A stretch of 9,451 nt of DNA, from NCBI GenBank assembly GCA_034433615.1, contig DAOUAJ010000118.1:1-9451 (forward strand), read 5' to 3'. The DNA comes from DAOUAJ01 sp034433615. Lineage in GTDB: Bacteria; Chloroflexota; Anaerolineae; DUEN01. The position numbers were made by a program, and so were the translations under genes. The notes under the pieces are model-generated. The model did no database searches. It was not told the origin of the DNA and saw only the letters and a program-made list of their open reading frames with translations. Below are positions 1-5,922 of this stretch, one piece after another (position 1 is the first letter of the stretch; each line of letters starts with the position of its first letter).

Positions 1-299
1 GAACGCTCAGCGAAGGAGGCCAGCAACGCCATGTAGAGTGGCCCGCGCTCCGCCCGGGTGAAGGTGCCATCTACCAGCCCGCGCAGCACGCCGAATGGCC
101 CGCTCCACGTCTCCCGGATCTCGATGCCACCGCTGAGGTAGCCGATCTCGTCATCGGTTGCCCACCGGTTGCCCGCCAGCTCCGGCTGCACCCGGACAAC
201 GTAGACGATGAGCACCAGGAGCAGGCCGGCCAGCCCCAAGAGCCGTTCCGTCCATTTGCGTTCTCCCGCTTTTAACAACGCTTCCAGCCGGGCGATCAT
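1..299 (-). CDS. Membrane glycosyltransferase-like protein, N-terminal part (partial, runs off window)
   Basis: An open frame reads leftwards from an ATG at 299 to the window edge, giving about 99 residues without a stop. The start is supported by a purine-rich Shine-Dalgarno stretch (GGAGAGGAGGAG) directly upstream and a candidate promoter at 349-377. The protein opens with a short basic and amphipathic stretch, then one hydrophobic segment at about residues 20-35 (LLGLAGLLLVLIVYVV), the likely first membrane helix. Residues about 48-56 read TDDEIGYLS, followed by GPLYMALLASF near the window end. An acidic 'DE..Y' motif after the first helix and a 'P.LY..LLA' motif resemble GT-C fold glycosyltransferases of the GT39/ArnT/PMT type, in which the acidic residue in the first outer loop is catalytic. 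With only the N-terminus visible this is a family-level guess; another polytopic membrane protein is possible. Confidence 0.55.
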   Translation of the reverse strand, partial: MIARLEALLKAGERKWTERLLGLAGLLLVLIVYVVRVQPELAGNRWATDDEIGYLSGGIEIRETWSGPFGVLRGLVDGTFTRAERGPLYMALLASFAER

Positions 300-348
300 C
301 TCCTCCTCTCCGGCTACGTCTCACCTCCTGCTGCTGTCAACCAACGAC

Positions 349-377
349 AGGGTAGCGGTATAACCCCTTTTTGTCAA
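349..377 (-). promoter_or_regulatory. Candidate sigma-70 promoter for the leftward membrane-protein gene
   Basis: Read on the - strand, a perfect -35 box TTGACA (377-372) is followed by a 17-base spacer and TACCCT (354-349), a 4/6 match to the -10 consensus. The predicted start of transcription, near 342, leaves a leader of about 40 bases before the ATG at 299. A second TTGACA lies at 340-335 without a matching -10. Confidence 0.5.
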
Positions 378-540
378 GGGCAATCCTACTTGCTCACGAG
401 GAGCCTTTTGGGATGTTCTTCGGCTATGAGGGATCTCGAAGCATAAGGGCAGTGCAGGGATACTTAAAGGGGTTGGGAATGAGGTTGATGGGACCAAATG
501 GAGGTAGGGAGGGGAACTAAATGAAGCGAAGCAGGTGAAC

Positions 541-569
541 TTGCCAGATGAAGCCATTCGTGGTAAAAT
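541..569 (+). promoter_or_regulatory. Promoter of tRNA-Gln
   Basis: TTGCCA (541-546) and TAAAAT (564-569) are each 5/6 matches to the -35 and -10 boxes, separated by exactly 17 bases. A TGG immediately before the -10 box gives an extended -10 element. The -10 ends 11 bases before the first base of the mature tRNA, so transcription would begin a few bases upstream of the tRNA 5' end. This geometry fits a strong stable-RNA promoter. Confidence 0.75.
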
Positions 570-580
570 GAAAAGGTAGT

Positions 581-652
581 TGGGGAGTCGTCTAATGGGC
601 AGGACAGCAGACTCTGGATCTGCACGTCGGCGTTCGAGTCGCCGCTCCCCAG
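581..652 (+). tRNA. trnQ: tRNA-Gln (anticodon CTG)
   Basis: A full cloverleaf can be folded by eye. The acceptor stem TGGGGAG (581-587) pairs with CTCCCCA (645-651), with discriminator G652. The D arm has stem GTC/GAC around a TAATGGGCAG loop. The anticodon stem GCAGA/TCTGC (607-611 and 619-623) closes a 7-base loop CTCTGGA with anticodon CTG at 614-616. The T arm CGGCG/CGCCG closes the loop TTCGAGT. The weak U1-A72 pair at the end of the acceptor stem is a known identity feature of bacterial tRNA-Gln and agrees with the anticodon. The 3' CCA is not encoded: CCT follows the discriminator, so CCA must be added after transcription. The gene stands alone, with its own promoter. Confidence 0.96.
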
Positions 653-657
653 CCTCA

Positions 658-673
658 CCGGGGAATTCCCCGG
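658..673. repeat. 16-bp perfect palindrome just after tRNA-Gln
   Basis: CCGGGGAATTCCCCGG is perfectly self-complementary and begins 6 bases after the tRNA discriminator. With no unpaired loop it would fold poorly as an RNA hairpin unless the central AATT opens to form the loop, leaving a 6-bp GC stem. No T-tract follows. It could aid 3' processing of the tRNA or be a protein-binding site; the sequence does not decide. Confidence 0.6.
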
Positions 674-674
674 C

Positions 675-701
675 GTGGTACGCAGAGACAATACGTACCA
701 C
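675..701. repeat. 8-bp inverted repeat between tRNA-Gln and its terminator
   Basis: GTGGTACG (675-682) and CGTACCAC (694-701) are perfect inverted repeats around an 11-base loop. The element lies in the presumed 3' trailer of the tRNA transcript, before the terminator. There is no T-tract, so it is not itself a standard terminator. Role unknown. Confidence 0.5.
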
Positions 702-763
702 TAATAGCCTCTTATTTGACTGTTAAAGAACAACACCGCCTGGGTCAGTAAGGGGCTACCTGG

Positions 764-801
764 GGCCGCCGGTAACGCCAGTACCGGCGGCCTTTCTTTT
801 T
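764..801 (+). terminator. Intrinsic terminator downstream of tRNA-Gln
   Basis: GGCCGCCGGTA (764-774) pairs perfectly with TACCGGCGGCC (782-792) around a 7-base loop. The T-rich tract TTTCTTTTT follows directly. The 11-bp GC-rich stem plus U-tract is a classic Rho-independent terminator. It would end the tRNA-Gln transcript about 140 bases past the tRNA, leaving a long trailer. Confidence 0.9.
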
Positions 802-1146
802 CCTCTAGCCCATTCGGGCCACAAGCAGCGCAACTGGCCGTCCCGTTACGGCCAGAGCTGTTTCACCTGTTGCGGGAAGCCCCTCGGCTACGTCAGCGAC
901 CGGAACGGGCCGCCGAGTGGGCCATGCGAGTCGCCGAGCGCGCCCGGCAGGCTGAGCGCGAAGCCCAAGCGCCCCGACGCTGGCGCGGGCCGCATGTGAA
1001 GGTGTCAGTACCGCAGTCCAATACTCTAACATCTTGCCAATTTAACGGGCATGAAGTAAGATGTTTATAGAATATGACACGCTTTAGAAGTGCGCCGTAC
1101 CTGTCGCCTAGTAAGCTTATCTCACCCGTTGGAGTAAATTTATCCC
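802..1146. other. Gene-poor stretch: GC-rich possible gene remnant, then AT-rich leader
   Basis: From about 802 to 1010 the DNA is very GC-rich. A + strand frame stays open through it to a stop at 1068-1070 and would encode an Arg/Ala/Glu-rich peptide (for example RPERAAEWAM and VAERARQAER). The only start codon I can offer is a TTG at 870 without a good ribosome site. The open frame also runs back into the terminator, so no native N-terminus is present. The peptide resembles a charged helical protein tail, but I recognise no family, and high GC alone opens such frames. From about 1020 to 1146 composition turns AT-rich and holds the candidate promoter and ribosome site of the next gene. No RNA gene or mobile element is visible. 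Confidence 0.35.
1034..1062 (+). promoter_or_regulatory. Candidate promoter for the acyl-CoA ligase operon
   Basis: TTGCCA (1034-1039) is followed after 17 bases by TAAGAT (1057-1062), matching consensus at 5/6 and 4/6. It sits in the AT-rich region about 85 bases upstream of the start codon. A TAGAAT at 1068-1073 is a better -10 but has no matching -35. The site is plausible, not decisive. Confidence 0.35.
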
Positions 1147-3240
1147 ATGCTGGAGCCTTTCATATTTCCACGCTCAATAGCCATTATCGGAGCCTCAAGC
1201 AGCCCCGGTAAACTCGGCCATGCGATTCTACATAATGTGCTCCAGTACGGCTTCCCCGGCTTAGTTTACCCGATCAACCCCAAGAATGATGAAATCCTGG
1301 GTCTGCGCGCGTATCCGAGTGTGTTGGACGTCCCTGATTCCATCGACTTGGCAGTGATTGTGATTCCCAGCCAGTTTGTCGCAGAGGTGTTGGAAGAGTG
1401 TGGCCGGAAAGGTGTACGTGGAGTCGTTATCATCTCAGCCGGATTCCGGGAGGTTGGCCCAGAAGGCATGCAGCGAGAACGGGAGCTGATCCGCATCGCC
1501 CGCCAGTATGATATACGTCTGATCGGCCCCAACTGCCTGGGCATTATTGACACCCTGCTCCCTCTTAATGCCTCTTTTGCTGCCACGATGCCTGCGCGAG
1601 GTGGCATCGCCTTTATGTCTCAATCGGGAGCCTTATGCACCTCGATTCTGGACATGGCCTTGGCTGAAGGCGTTGGCTTTTCTCGATTCGTCTCCCTGGG
1701 CAACAAAGCCGATCTCAACGAGATTGACTTCTTACAAGCCTGGGCGGAGGATCCGCATTCGTACGTGATCACCGCCTATCTGGAAGGGATCACTGATGGG
1801 TCGCGATTCATGCAGGTAGCGCGGGAGGTCACTCGCAAAAAGCCGGTGATCACGGTTAAATCGGGCACGACCAGTGCCGGGTCCCGCGCAGTATCCTCCC
1901 ATACAGGTACGCTGGCTGGTTCCGAGCGCGCTTATGAGGCCGCGTTTGGGCAGACCGGCGTGATTCGCGCCTATTCGGTGCAGGAGCTATTTGACTTTGC
2001 CATCGCTTTCGCCCGCCAGCCACTGTTGAAGTCAGATCAGGTCGCCATAGTCACCAATGCCGGTGGTCCTGGGATCATGTGTACCGACGCTCTGGAGAAA
2101 CTGGGGTTACGCCTGGCGCAATTGACACAAGAGACCCGTGATCGGTTGATCCCTCAATTGCCATCGGCAGCCAGCGTAGCGAATCCAATAGATGTCTTAG
2201 GAGATGCTCTCGCCGATCGTTATGAACTGGCCATCGGGGCAGCGGTCAACGATCCCCACGTGGCCGCTGTGATCGTGATCCTCACCCCTCAGGTCATGAC
2301 CCAGGTCGAGAAGACGGCCGAGGCTGTAGTGCGGGTATCTCAAAGAGCGGAGAAACCTATCCTGGGTTGCTTCATGGGCGCGGCTCACGTTGGCTCAGGG
2401 ATAAAGATTCTTAACGAGGGCCGGGTGCCCAATTATCCGGTGCCGGAGCGGGCTGCGGCGGCTCTGGCAGCGATGTGGAGGTATCGGCAGTGGTTAAATC
2501 AACCGCCGGACGAGATCCCACAGTATGAGGTTGACCGCGAAAGTGTACGCAAGATTTTCGCGGAGGCGCGGGCCAATGATCGCATCTCCCTTGGCGAGGC
2601 GGAGGCGCGCGCCATTCTGACGGCTTATGGCATATCTACCCCCAAGTCGGAGCTCGCCCACACGCCGGATGAGGCTGTGCAGATTGCCGAGCGCATCGGG
2701 TATCCGGTAGTGCTGAAGATCGCCTCACCGGACATCCTGCACAAAACGGACATCGGCGGCGTCAAGCTCAATCTGTACAGCGCTTCGGATGTGCGGGACG
2801 CCTTTGATCTAATCACGTATCGTGCCGTCCGCTACATGCCCAAAGCTGAGATCTGGGGCTGCCTGGTTCAACAACAAATCCAGGGTGGCAAAGAGGTCAT
2901 CCTGGGCATGAGCCGGGATCCTCAGTTTGGCCCTCTGTTGCTGTTTGGTCTGGGCGGCATTTATGTCGAAGCTCTGAAGGATGTCACGTTTCGAGTCGCA
3001 CCGATTGGCCGTCGGGTAGCGATGGAAATGATCCAGGAGATTCGCGCTTACCCATTGCTGCGCGGTTTACGTGGCGAAAGGCCGGCCGACCTGGAGGCGA
3101 CGGTAGAGGTGATATTACGCCTTTCGCAGCTCGTCACAGACTTCCCGGAAATCGTGGAAATGGACGTCAACCCTCTGAAAGTTTTTGAACAAGGTAACGG
3201 CGCGCTGGCCCTGGACATGCGTCTGGTGCTGGCTGCGTAG
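1147..3240 (+). CDS. Fused alpha-beta ADP-forming acetate/acyl-CoA ligase (ACD, NDP-forming acyl-CoA synthetase)
   Basis: This 697-residue cytosolic enzyme interconverts acyl-CoA + ADP + phosphate and acid + CoA + ATP, making ATP by substrate-level phosphorylation. Domains run in the fused order. A CoA-binding Rossmann domain comes first (about 5-130; PRSIAIIGAS at the N-terminus, IGPNCLGI at 126-133). The succinyl-CoA-ligase-like domains follow (about 145-450; FMSQSGAL at 156-163). A C-terminal ATP-grasp domain closes it (about 475-697). H252 in SSHTG is the expected phosphorylated histidine, with E213 (YLEGI) as the likely stabilising acid. H532 in LHKTDIGGV matches the conserved ATP-grasp histidine reported to relay phosphate in ACDs. 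E583, D590 and N675 look like nucleotide/metal-site residues. Length is usual for the fused form. GGAG lies 12 bases before the ATG, and the motif-bearing N-terminus starts within ten residues. Acyl substrate (acetate, propionate, aryl acids) cannot be told. Confidence 0.92.
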   Translation: MLEPFIFPRSIAIIGASSSPGKLGHAILHNVLQYGFPGLVYPINPKNDEILGLRAYPSVLDVPDSIDLAVIVIPSQFVAEVLEECGRKGVRGVVIISAGFREVGPEGMQRERELIRIARQYDIRLIGPNCLGIIDTLLPLNASFAATMPARGGIAFMSQSGALCTSILDMALAEGVGFSRFVSLGNKADLNEIDFLQAWAEDPHSYVITAYLEGITDGSRFMQVAREVTRKKPVITVKSGTTSAGSRAVSSHTGTLAGSERAYEAAFGQTGVIRAYSVQELFDFAIAFARQPLLKSDQVAIVTNAGGPGIMCTDALEKLGLRLAQLTQETRDRLIPQLPSAASVANPIDVLGDALADRYELAIGAAVNDPHVAAVIVILTPQVMTQVEKTAEAVVRVSQRAEKPILGCFMGAAHVGSGIKILNEGRVPNYPVPERAAAALAAMWRYRQWLNQPPDEIPQYEVDRESVRKIFAEARANDRISLGEAEARAILTAYGISTPKSELAHTPDEAVQIAERIGYPVVLKIASPDILHKTDIGGVKLNLYSASDVRDAFDLITYRAVRYMPKAEIWGCLVQQQIQGGKEVILGMSRDPQFGPLLLFGLGGIYVEALKDVTFRVAPIGRRVAMEMIQEIRAYPLLRGLRGERPADLEATVEVILRLSQLVTDFPEIVEMDVNPLKVFEQGNGALALDMRLVLAA

Positions 3241-3257
3241 CCTCAGGAGGATGCTAA

Positions 3258-4331
3258 ATGGCAAACTTGTATGTGACTTCTACAGAGACGTACTCCGGCA
3301 AAAGCGCGGTGTGTGTCGGCCTGGGATTGCGCTTCCGGCGCGATGGCCTCAAGGTCGGTTACATGAAGCCGGTGAATGTGGCGGCCCGTCCGGGCCCAGC
3401 CGGCCCGGAAGACGAGGACGTGGCGTTTATCAAGGAGACCTTCAACCTGGGAGCCCCCCTTGAGGTGCTGGCTCCGGTGGCACTGACCCCTGCGGCGACA
3501 GAGCGACTGCTGCGCGGGCTGGAATCGCCCGACTATGAAGCCTTACTGCGCTCAGCTTACGCGCAGTTGTGCAATGATCGCGATGTGATCATCCTGGAAG
3601 GGGGCGCAACGCTGCGCGAAGGATACATGGTCAACCTGCCGACGCCGCGCGTGGCAGAGATGCTGAACGCTCGCACGCTGGTGGTAATTCGTTGGCATGA
3701 GTCCCGGATGCTGGACGACGCGCTGGCCTCCAGGACTCGCCTGGGCGATCCTCTGATCGGCGTGATCTTGAACACGGTGCCGCAGAGCAAGCTGGACTAC
3801 GCCGAGGAGGTTGTCCGTCCATTCCTGGAACGCCATCGCATTCCAGTATTCGCCGTGCTGCCCCAGGATCGGCTGCTGCAGGCAGCCAGCGTTAGCGAAT
3901 TAGCAGAAGGGCTGGGGGCGCACATCCTGGTGCATGCAGATAAGGGCGATGTCCTGGTGGAGAACGTGATGGTGGGCGCGATGAACGTAGAGAGCGCCCT
4001 CTCATACTTCCGTCGCACTCCCAACAAGGCAGTGATCACTGGTGGCGACCGCGCGGACATCCAACTGGCAGCTCTGGAGACCTCGACCCGCTGCCTGATC
4101 TTGACCGGGAACATCATGCCCAGTCCCATGATCCTGACCCGCGCCGAAGAGACGGGCGTGCCGGTGTTGCTCTGCCAGCAGGACACGCTGACGACGGTGG
4201 GGATTGTGGACGGGTATTTCGGACGCAGTCGCTTCCAACAGCGCCCCAAGATCGAGCGCTTCAGCCACATGTTGGAGGAGCGGTTGGATTTTGACCGGTT
4301 GTACCAGGCTTTGGGGTTGCGGGTAGGCTAA
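3258..4331 (+). CDS. BioD-like P-loop protein with DRTGG domain (COG0857-type, lacking phosphotransacetylase domain)
   Basis: This 357-residue protein starts 17 bases after the acyl-CoA ligase with a strong AGGAGG, so the two are surely co-transcribed. Residues 1-210 form a dethiobiotin-synthetase-like NTPase domain: beta-strand LYVTS, then a P-loop ending GKS (S13-G14-K15-S16), YMKPVN at 35-40, ILEGG at 112-116, and GVILNTVP at 168-175. Residues about 215-325 form a DRTGG domain, seen in ITGGDRADIQLAAL (260-273) and ILTGNIMPSP. The same two domains precede the catalytic domain in long phosphotransacetylases, where they are thought to sense ligands. Here the catalytic domain is absent. Its link to the ACD suggests a regulatory or metabolite-sensing role in acetyl-CoA/acetate flux, which is inference. 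It is not a true BioD by context, since no biotin genes are nearby. Confidence 0.85.
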   Translation: MANLYVTSTETYSGKSAVCVGLGLRFRRDGLKVGYMKPVNVAARPGPAGPEDEDVAFIKETFNLGAPLEVLAPVALTPAATERLLRGLESPDYEALLRSAYAQLCNDRDVIILEGGATLREGYMVNLPTPRVAEMLNARTLVVIRWHESRMLDDALASRTRLGDPLIGVILNTVPQSKLDYAEEVVRPFLERHRIPVFAVLPQDRLLQAASVSELAEGLGAHILVHADKGDVLVENVMVGAMNVESALSYFRRTPNKAVITGGDRADIQLAALETSTRCLILTGNIMPSPMILTRAEETGVPVLLCQQDTLTTVGIVDGYFGRSRFQQRPKIERFSHMLEERLDFDRLYQALGLRVG

Positions 4332-4341
4332 GTGACCTCGA

Positions 4342-4375
4342 AAACCCGGAGGGTCTTCCGAGACCCTCCGGGTTT
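4342..4375. terminator. 15-bp perfect hairpin between DRTGG gene and eno (terminator or mobile-type hairpin repeat)
   Basis: AAACCCGGAGGGTCT (4342-4356) pairs perfectly with AGACCCTCCGGGTTT (4361-4375) around a TCCG loop. It starts 11 bases after the stop of the DRTGG gene. On the + strand only three T's end the stem, so it would be a weak U-tract terminator. On the - strand TTTT closes the stem. The very high stability should at least stall polymerase or protect the 3' end of the upstream mRNA. It also looks like a dispersed hairpin repeat of the REP type, which this window alone cannot show. Confidence 0.5.
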
Positions 4376-4383
4376 GAAACCAT

Positions 4384-4433
4384 AAGGGCTTCGGTCGGGA
4401 GACCTTGCCCAACTCAGGAGCCCTTCGGGTTTT
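4384..4433. repeat. Second inverted repeat upstream of eno
   Basis: AAGGGCT (4384-4390) and AGCCCTT (4419-4425) are inverted repeats around 28 bases. Inside lies a small GGTC-ggga-GACC hairpin (4393-4404). CGGGTTTT follows. The tail resembles the end of the preceding hairpin (CGGGTTTGAAACC against CGGGTTTTGACACC), so the two may share an origin. It could be a leader or attenuator for enolase, or a decayed hairpin repeat. No matching promoter with both boxes was found between it and eno. Confidence 0.35.
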
Positions 4434-4456
4434 GACACCAACAAGGAGCTTTGACG

Positions 4457-5743
4457 ATGACCACGATCATAGAAGACATCATCGGGCGTGAGATTCTGGA
4501 CTCGCGTGGTAACCCCACCGTTGAGGTGGAGGTTAGATTGAGCGGCGGAGACGTAGGTCGGGCAGCCGTGCCATCTGGCGCGTCTACCGGTGCGCACGAG
4601 GCCGTTGAGCTGCGTGATGGGGACAAGTCTCGTTACGGAGGAAAGGGTGTCCTGAAAGCAGTAGAAAACGTCAACACCACCATCGCTGAGGAGTTACTGG
4701 GGTGGGATGCCCTGGACCAGGTTGGCATTGACCAATTCCTCATCGGGCTGGACGGCTCACCCAACAAGGACAACCTGGGAGCCAACGCTATCCTGGGCGT
4801 GTCGTTAGCCGTGGCCAAAGCCGCCGCCGCCGCTGTGGGATTGCCCCTTTACCGCTACATTGGTGGGGTCAGCGCCCGCACACTGCCGGTGCCCATGATG
4901 AACATCCTCAACGGCGGCAAGCACGCGGTAGACTCCACCGATCTGCAAGAGTTCATGATTATGCCCGTGGGCGCCGGCTCTTTTGCCGAGGCGTTGCGTT
5001 GGGGAGCGGAGACCTACCACGCGCTGAAGAGGGTGCTGGCCCAGCGCGGCTATAGCACCAATGTGGGTGACGAAGGAGGTTATGCCCCTTCCCTGAAATC
5101 TAACGCCGAGGCAGTGGAGGTGATCCTGGCCGCCATCGAGGCCGCAGGATACCAGCCAGGGGAGGACATCTGGATTGCTTTGGACCCGGCTTCCAGCGAA
5201 ATCTACGAGGATGGGAAGTATGTGCTCAAGAAGGAGGGGCGCTCCTTGACCAGCGAGGAGATGGTCGCCTTCTACGAGGACTGGATCAACCAGTACCCCA
5301 TCATCTCCATTGAGGACGGCATGGCCGAGGACGACTGGGAGGGGTGGAAGCTGCTCACCCGGCGCATTGGGGATCGAGTGCAGTTGGTAGGTGATGACCT
5401 GCTGGTGACCAATGTGGAGCGGGTCAAGCGGGCGATCCAGGAGAAGGCGTGCACGGCGTTGCTGTGCAAGGTGAACCAGACCGGCACGCTGACCGAGGCC
5501 ATCACCGCGGTGGAGATAAGCCACCGGGCTGGGTGGGCTGCCATTGTGTCGCACCGTTCCGGCGAGACAGAGGACACCACCATCGCTGACCTGGTCGTGG
5601 CTCTGAACACCGGGCAGATCAAGACGGGAGCTCCCGCCCGCACGGACCGGGTGGCCAAGTACAACCAGCTCTTGCGCATCGAGGAGGAACTGGCCGACAC
5701 GGCCATCTATCCGGGGATGGAGGCATTCCGGGTGAAGCGATAG
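4457..5743 (+). CDS. eno: Enolase (phosphopyruvate hydratase)
   Basis: Enolase converts 2-phosphoglycerate to phosphoenolpyruvate in glycolysis and the reverse in gluconeogenesis; it is cytosolic and Mg-dependent. The 428 residues match the family's usual length, and the protein is complete. The N-terminal cap domain carries the VPSGASTGAHEAVELRD catalytic loop (38-54). The barrel has metal ligands D243 (ALDPAS), E286 (SIEDGM) and D313 (GDDLL), acid/base pair E206 (GDEGG) and K338 (LLCKVNQ), H156 (GGKHAV), the SHRSGE loop (365-370) and K389 (IKTG). One common position differs: NQTG at 340-343 where most enolases have NQIG. I chose the ATG at 4457 because AAGGAG lies 8 bases upstream; a TTG two codons earlier sits too close to that site. 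The gene follows the hairpins after the DRTGG gene and ends in a clear terminator. It may or may not share transcripts with the ACD pair. Confidence 0.98.
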   Translation: MTTIIEDIIGREILDSRGNPTVEVEVRLSGGDVGRAAVPSGASTGAHEAVELRDGDKSRYGGKGVLKAVENVNTTIAEELLGWDALDQVGIDQFLIGLDGSPNKDNLGANAILGVSLAVAKAAAAAVGLPLYRYIGGVSARTLPVPMMNILNGGKHAVDSTDLQEFMIMPVGAGSFAEALRWGAETYHALKRVLAQRGYSTNVGDEGGYAPSLKSNAEAVEVILAAIEAAGYQPGEDIWIALDPASSEIYEDGKYVLKKEGRSLTSEEMVAFYEDWINQYPIISIEDGMAEDDWEGWKLLTRRIGDRVQLVGDDLLVTNVERVKRAIQEKACTALLCKVNQTGTLTEAITAVEISHRAGWAAIVSHRSGETEDTTIADLVVALNTGQIKTGAPARTDRVAKYNQLLRIEEELADTAIYPGMEAFRVKR

Positions 5744-5759
5744 GGTTAGAGATTGGGAG

Positions 5760-5795
5760 GCCGAGGCGGGATGTTAGACCTGCCTCGGCTTTTTT
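5760..5795 (+). terminator. Intrinsic terminator of eno
   Basis: GCCGAGGCGGG (5760-5770) pairs with CCTGCCTCGGC (5779-5789) through 11 positions, with one G-T wobble and an 8-base loop. Six T's follow (5790-5795). It lies 16 bases after the enolase stop. The opposite strand has an A-run there, so it works for the + strand only and does not serve the converging carbamoyltransferase gene. Confidence 0.92.
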
Positions 5796-5922
5796 GTTAG
5801 GTTCTTGAAGCCCGCACCTGAGCTCACAACAAGGCTGGTCGTTCCTCTCGGAAGCTTCCTTCCAGCGCGTTCGGGACAACGAGGGAGATGTCATTTACGA
5901 GGACTGGAGAGATGAGAAACAT

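Noticed and set aside
805..1032. A 75-residue - strand open frame in the gene-poor stretch
   Set aside because: No ribosome site, no recognisable motif, and strong GC bias explain the open frame.
645..1146. Possible integration scar (att duplicate of the tRNA-Gln 3' end)
   Set aside because: I looked for a second copy of the T-arm/acceptor sequence downstream and saw none; there is no integrase either.
4432..4437. A perfect TTGACA -35 box just before eno
   Set aside because: A -10 at the normal 17-base spacing would fall on the enolase start codon, and the sequence there does not match.
4451..4456. A TTG start two codons upstream of the enolase ATG
   Set aside because: It lies only two bases from the AAGGAG ribosome site, while the ATG at 4457 has ideal spacing and matches the usual family N-terminus.
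4805..5554. A 249-residue - strand open frame inside eno
   Set aside because: It is antisense to enolase, which has all catalytic residues; no ribosome site or family resemblance.
5850..5859. GGAAGCTTCC palindrome as terminator for the carbamoyltransferase gene
   Set aside because: It has no loop and no T-tract on the - strand, so it does not qualify as an intrinsic terminator.
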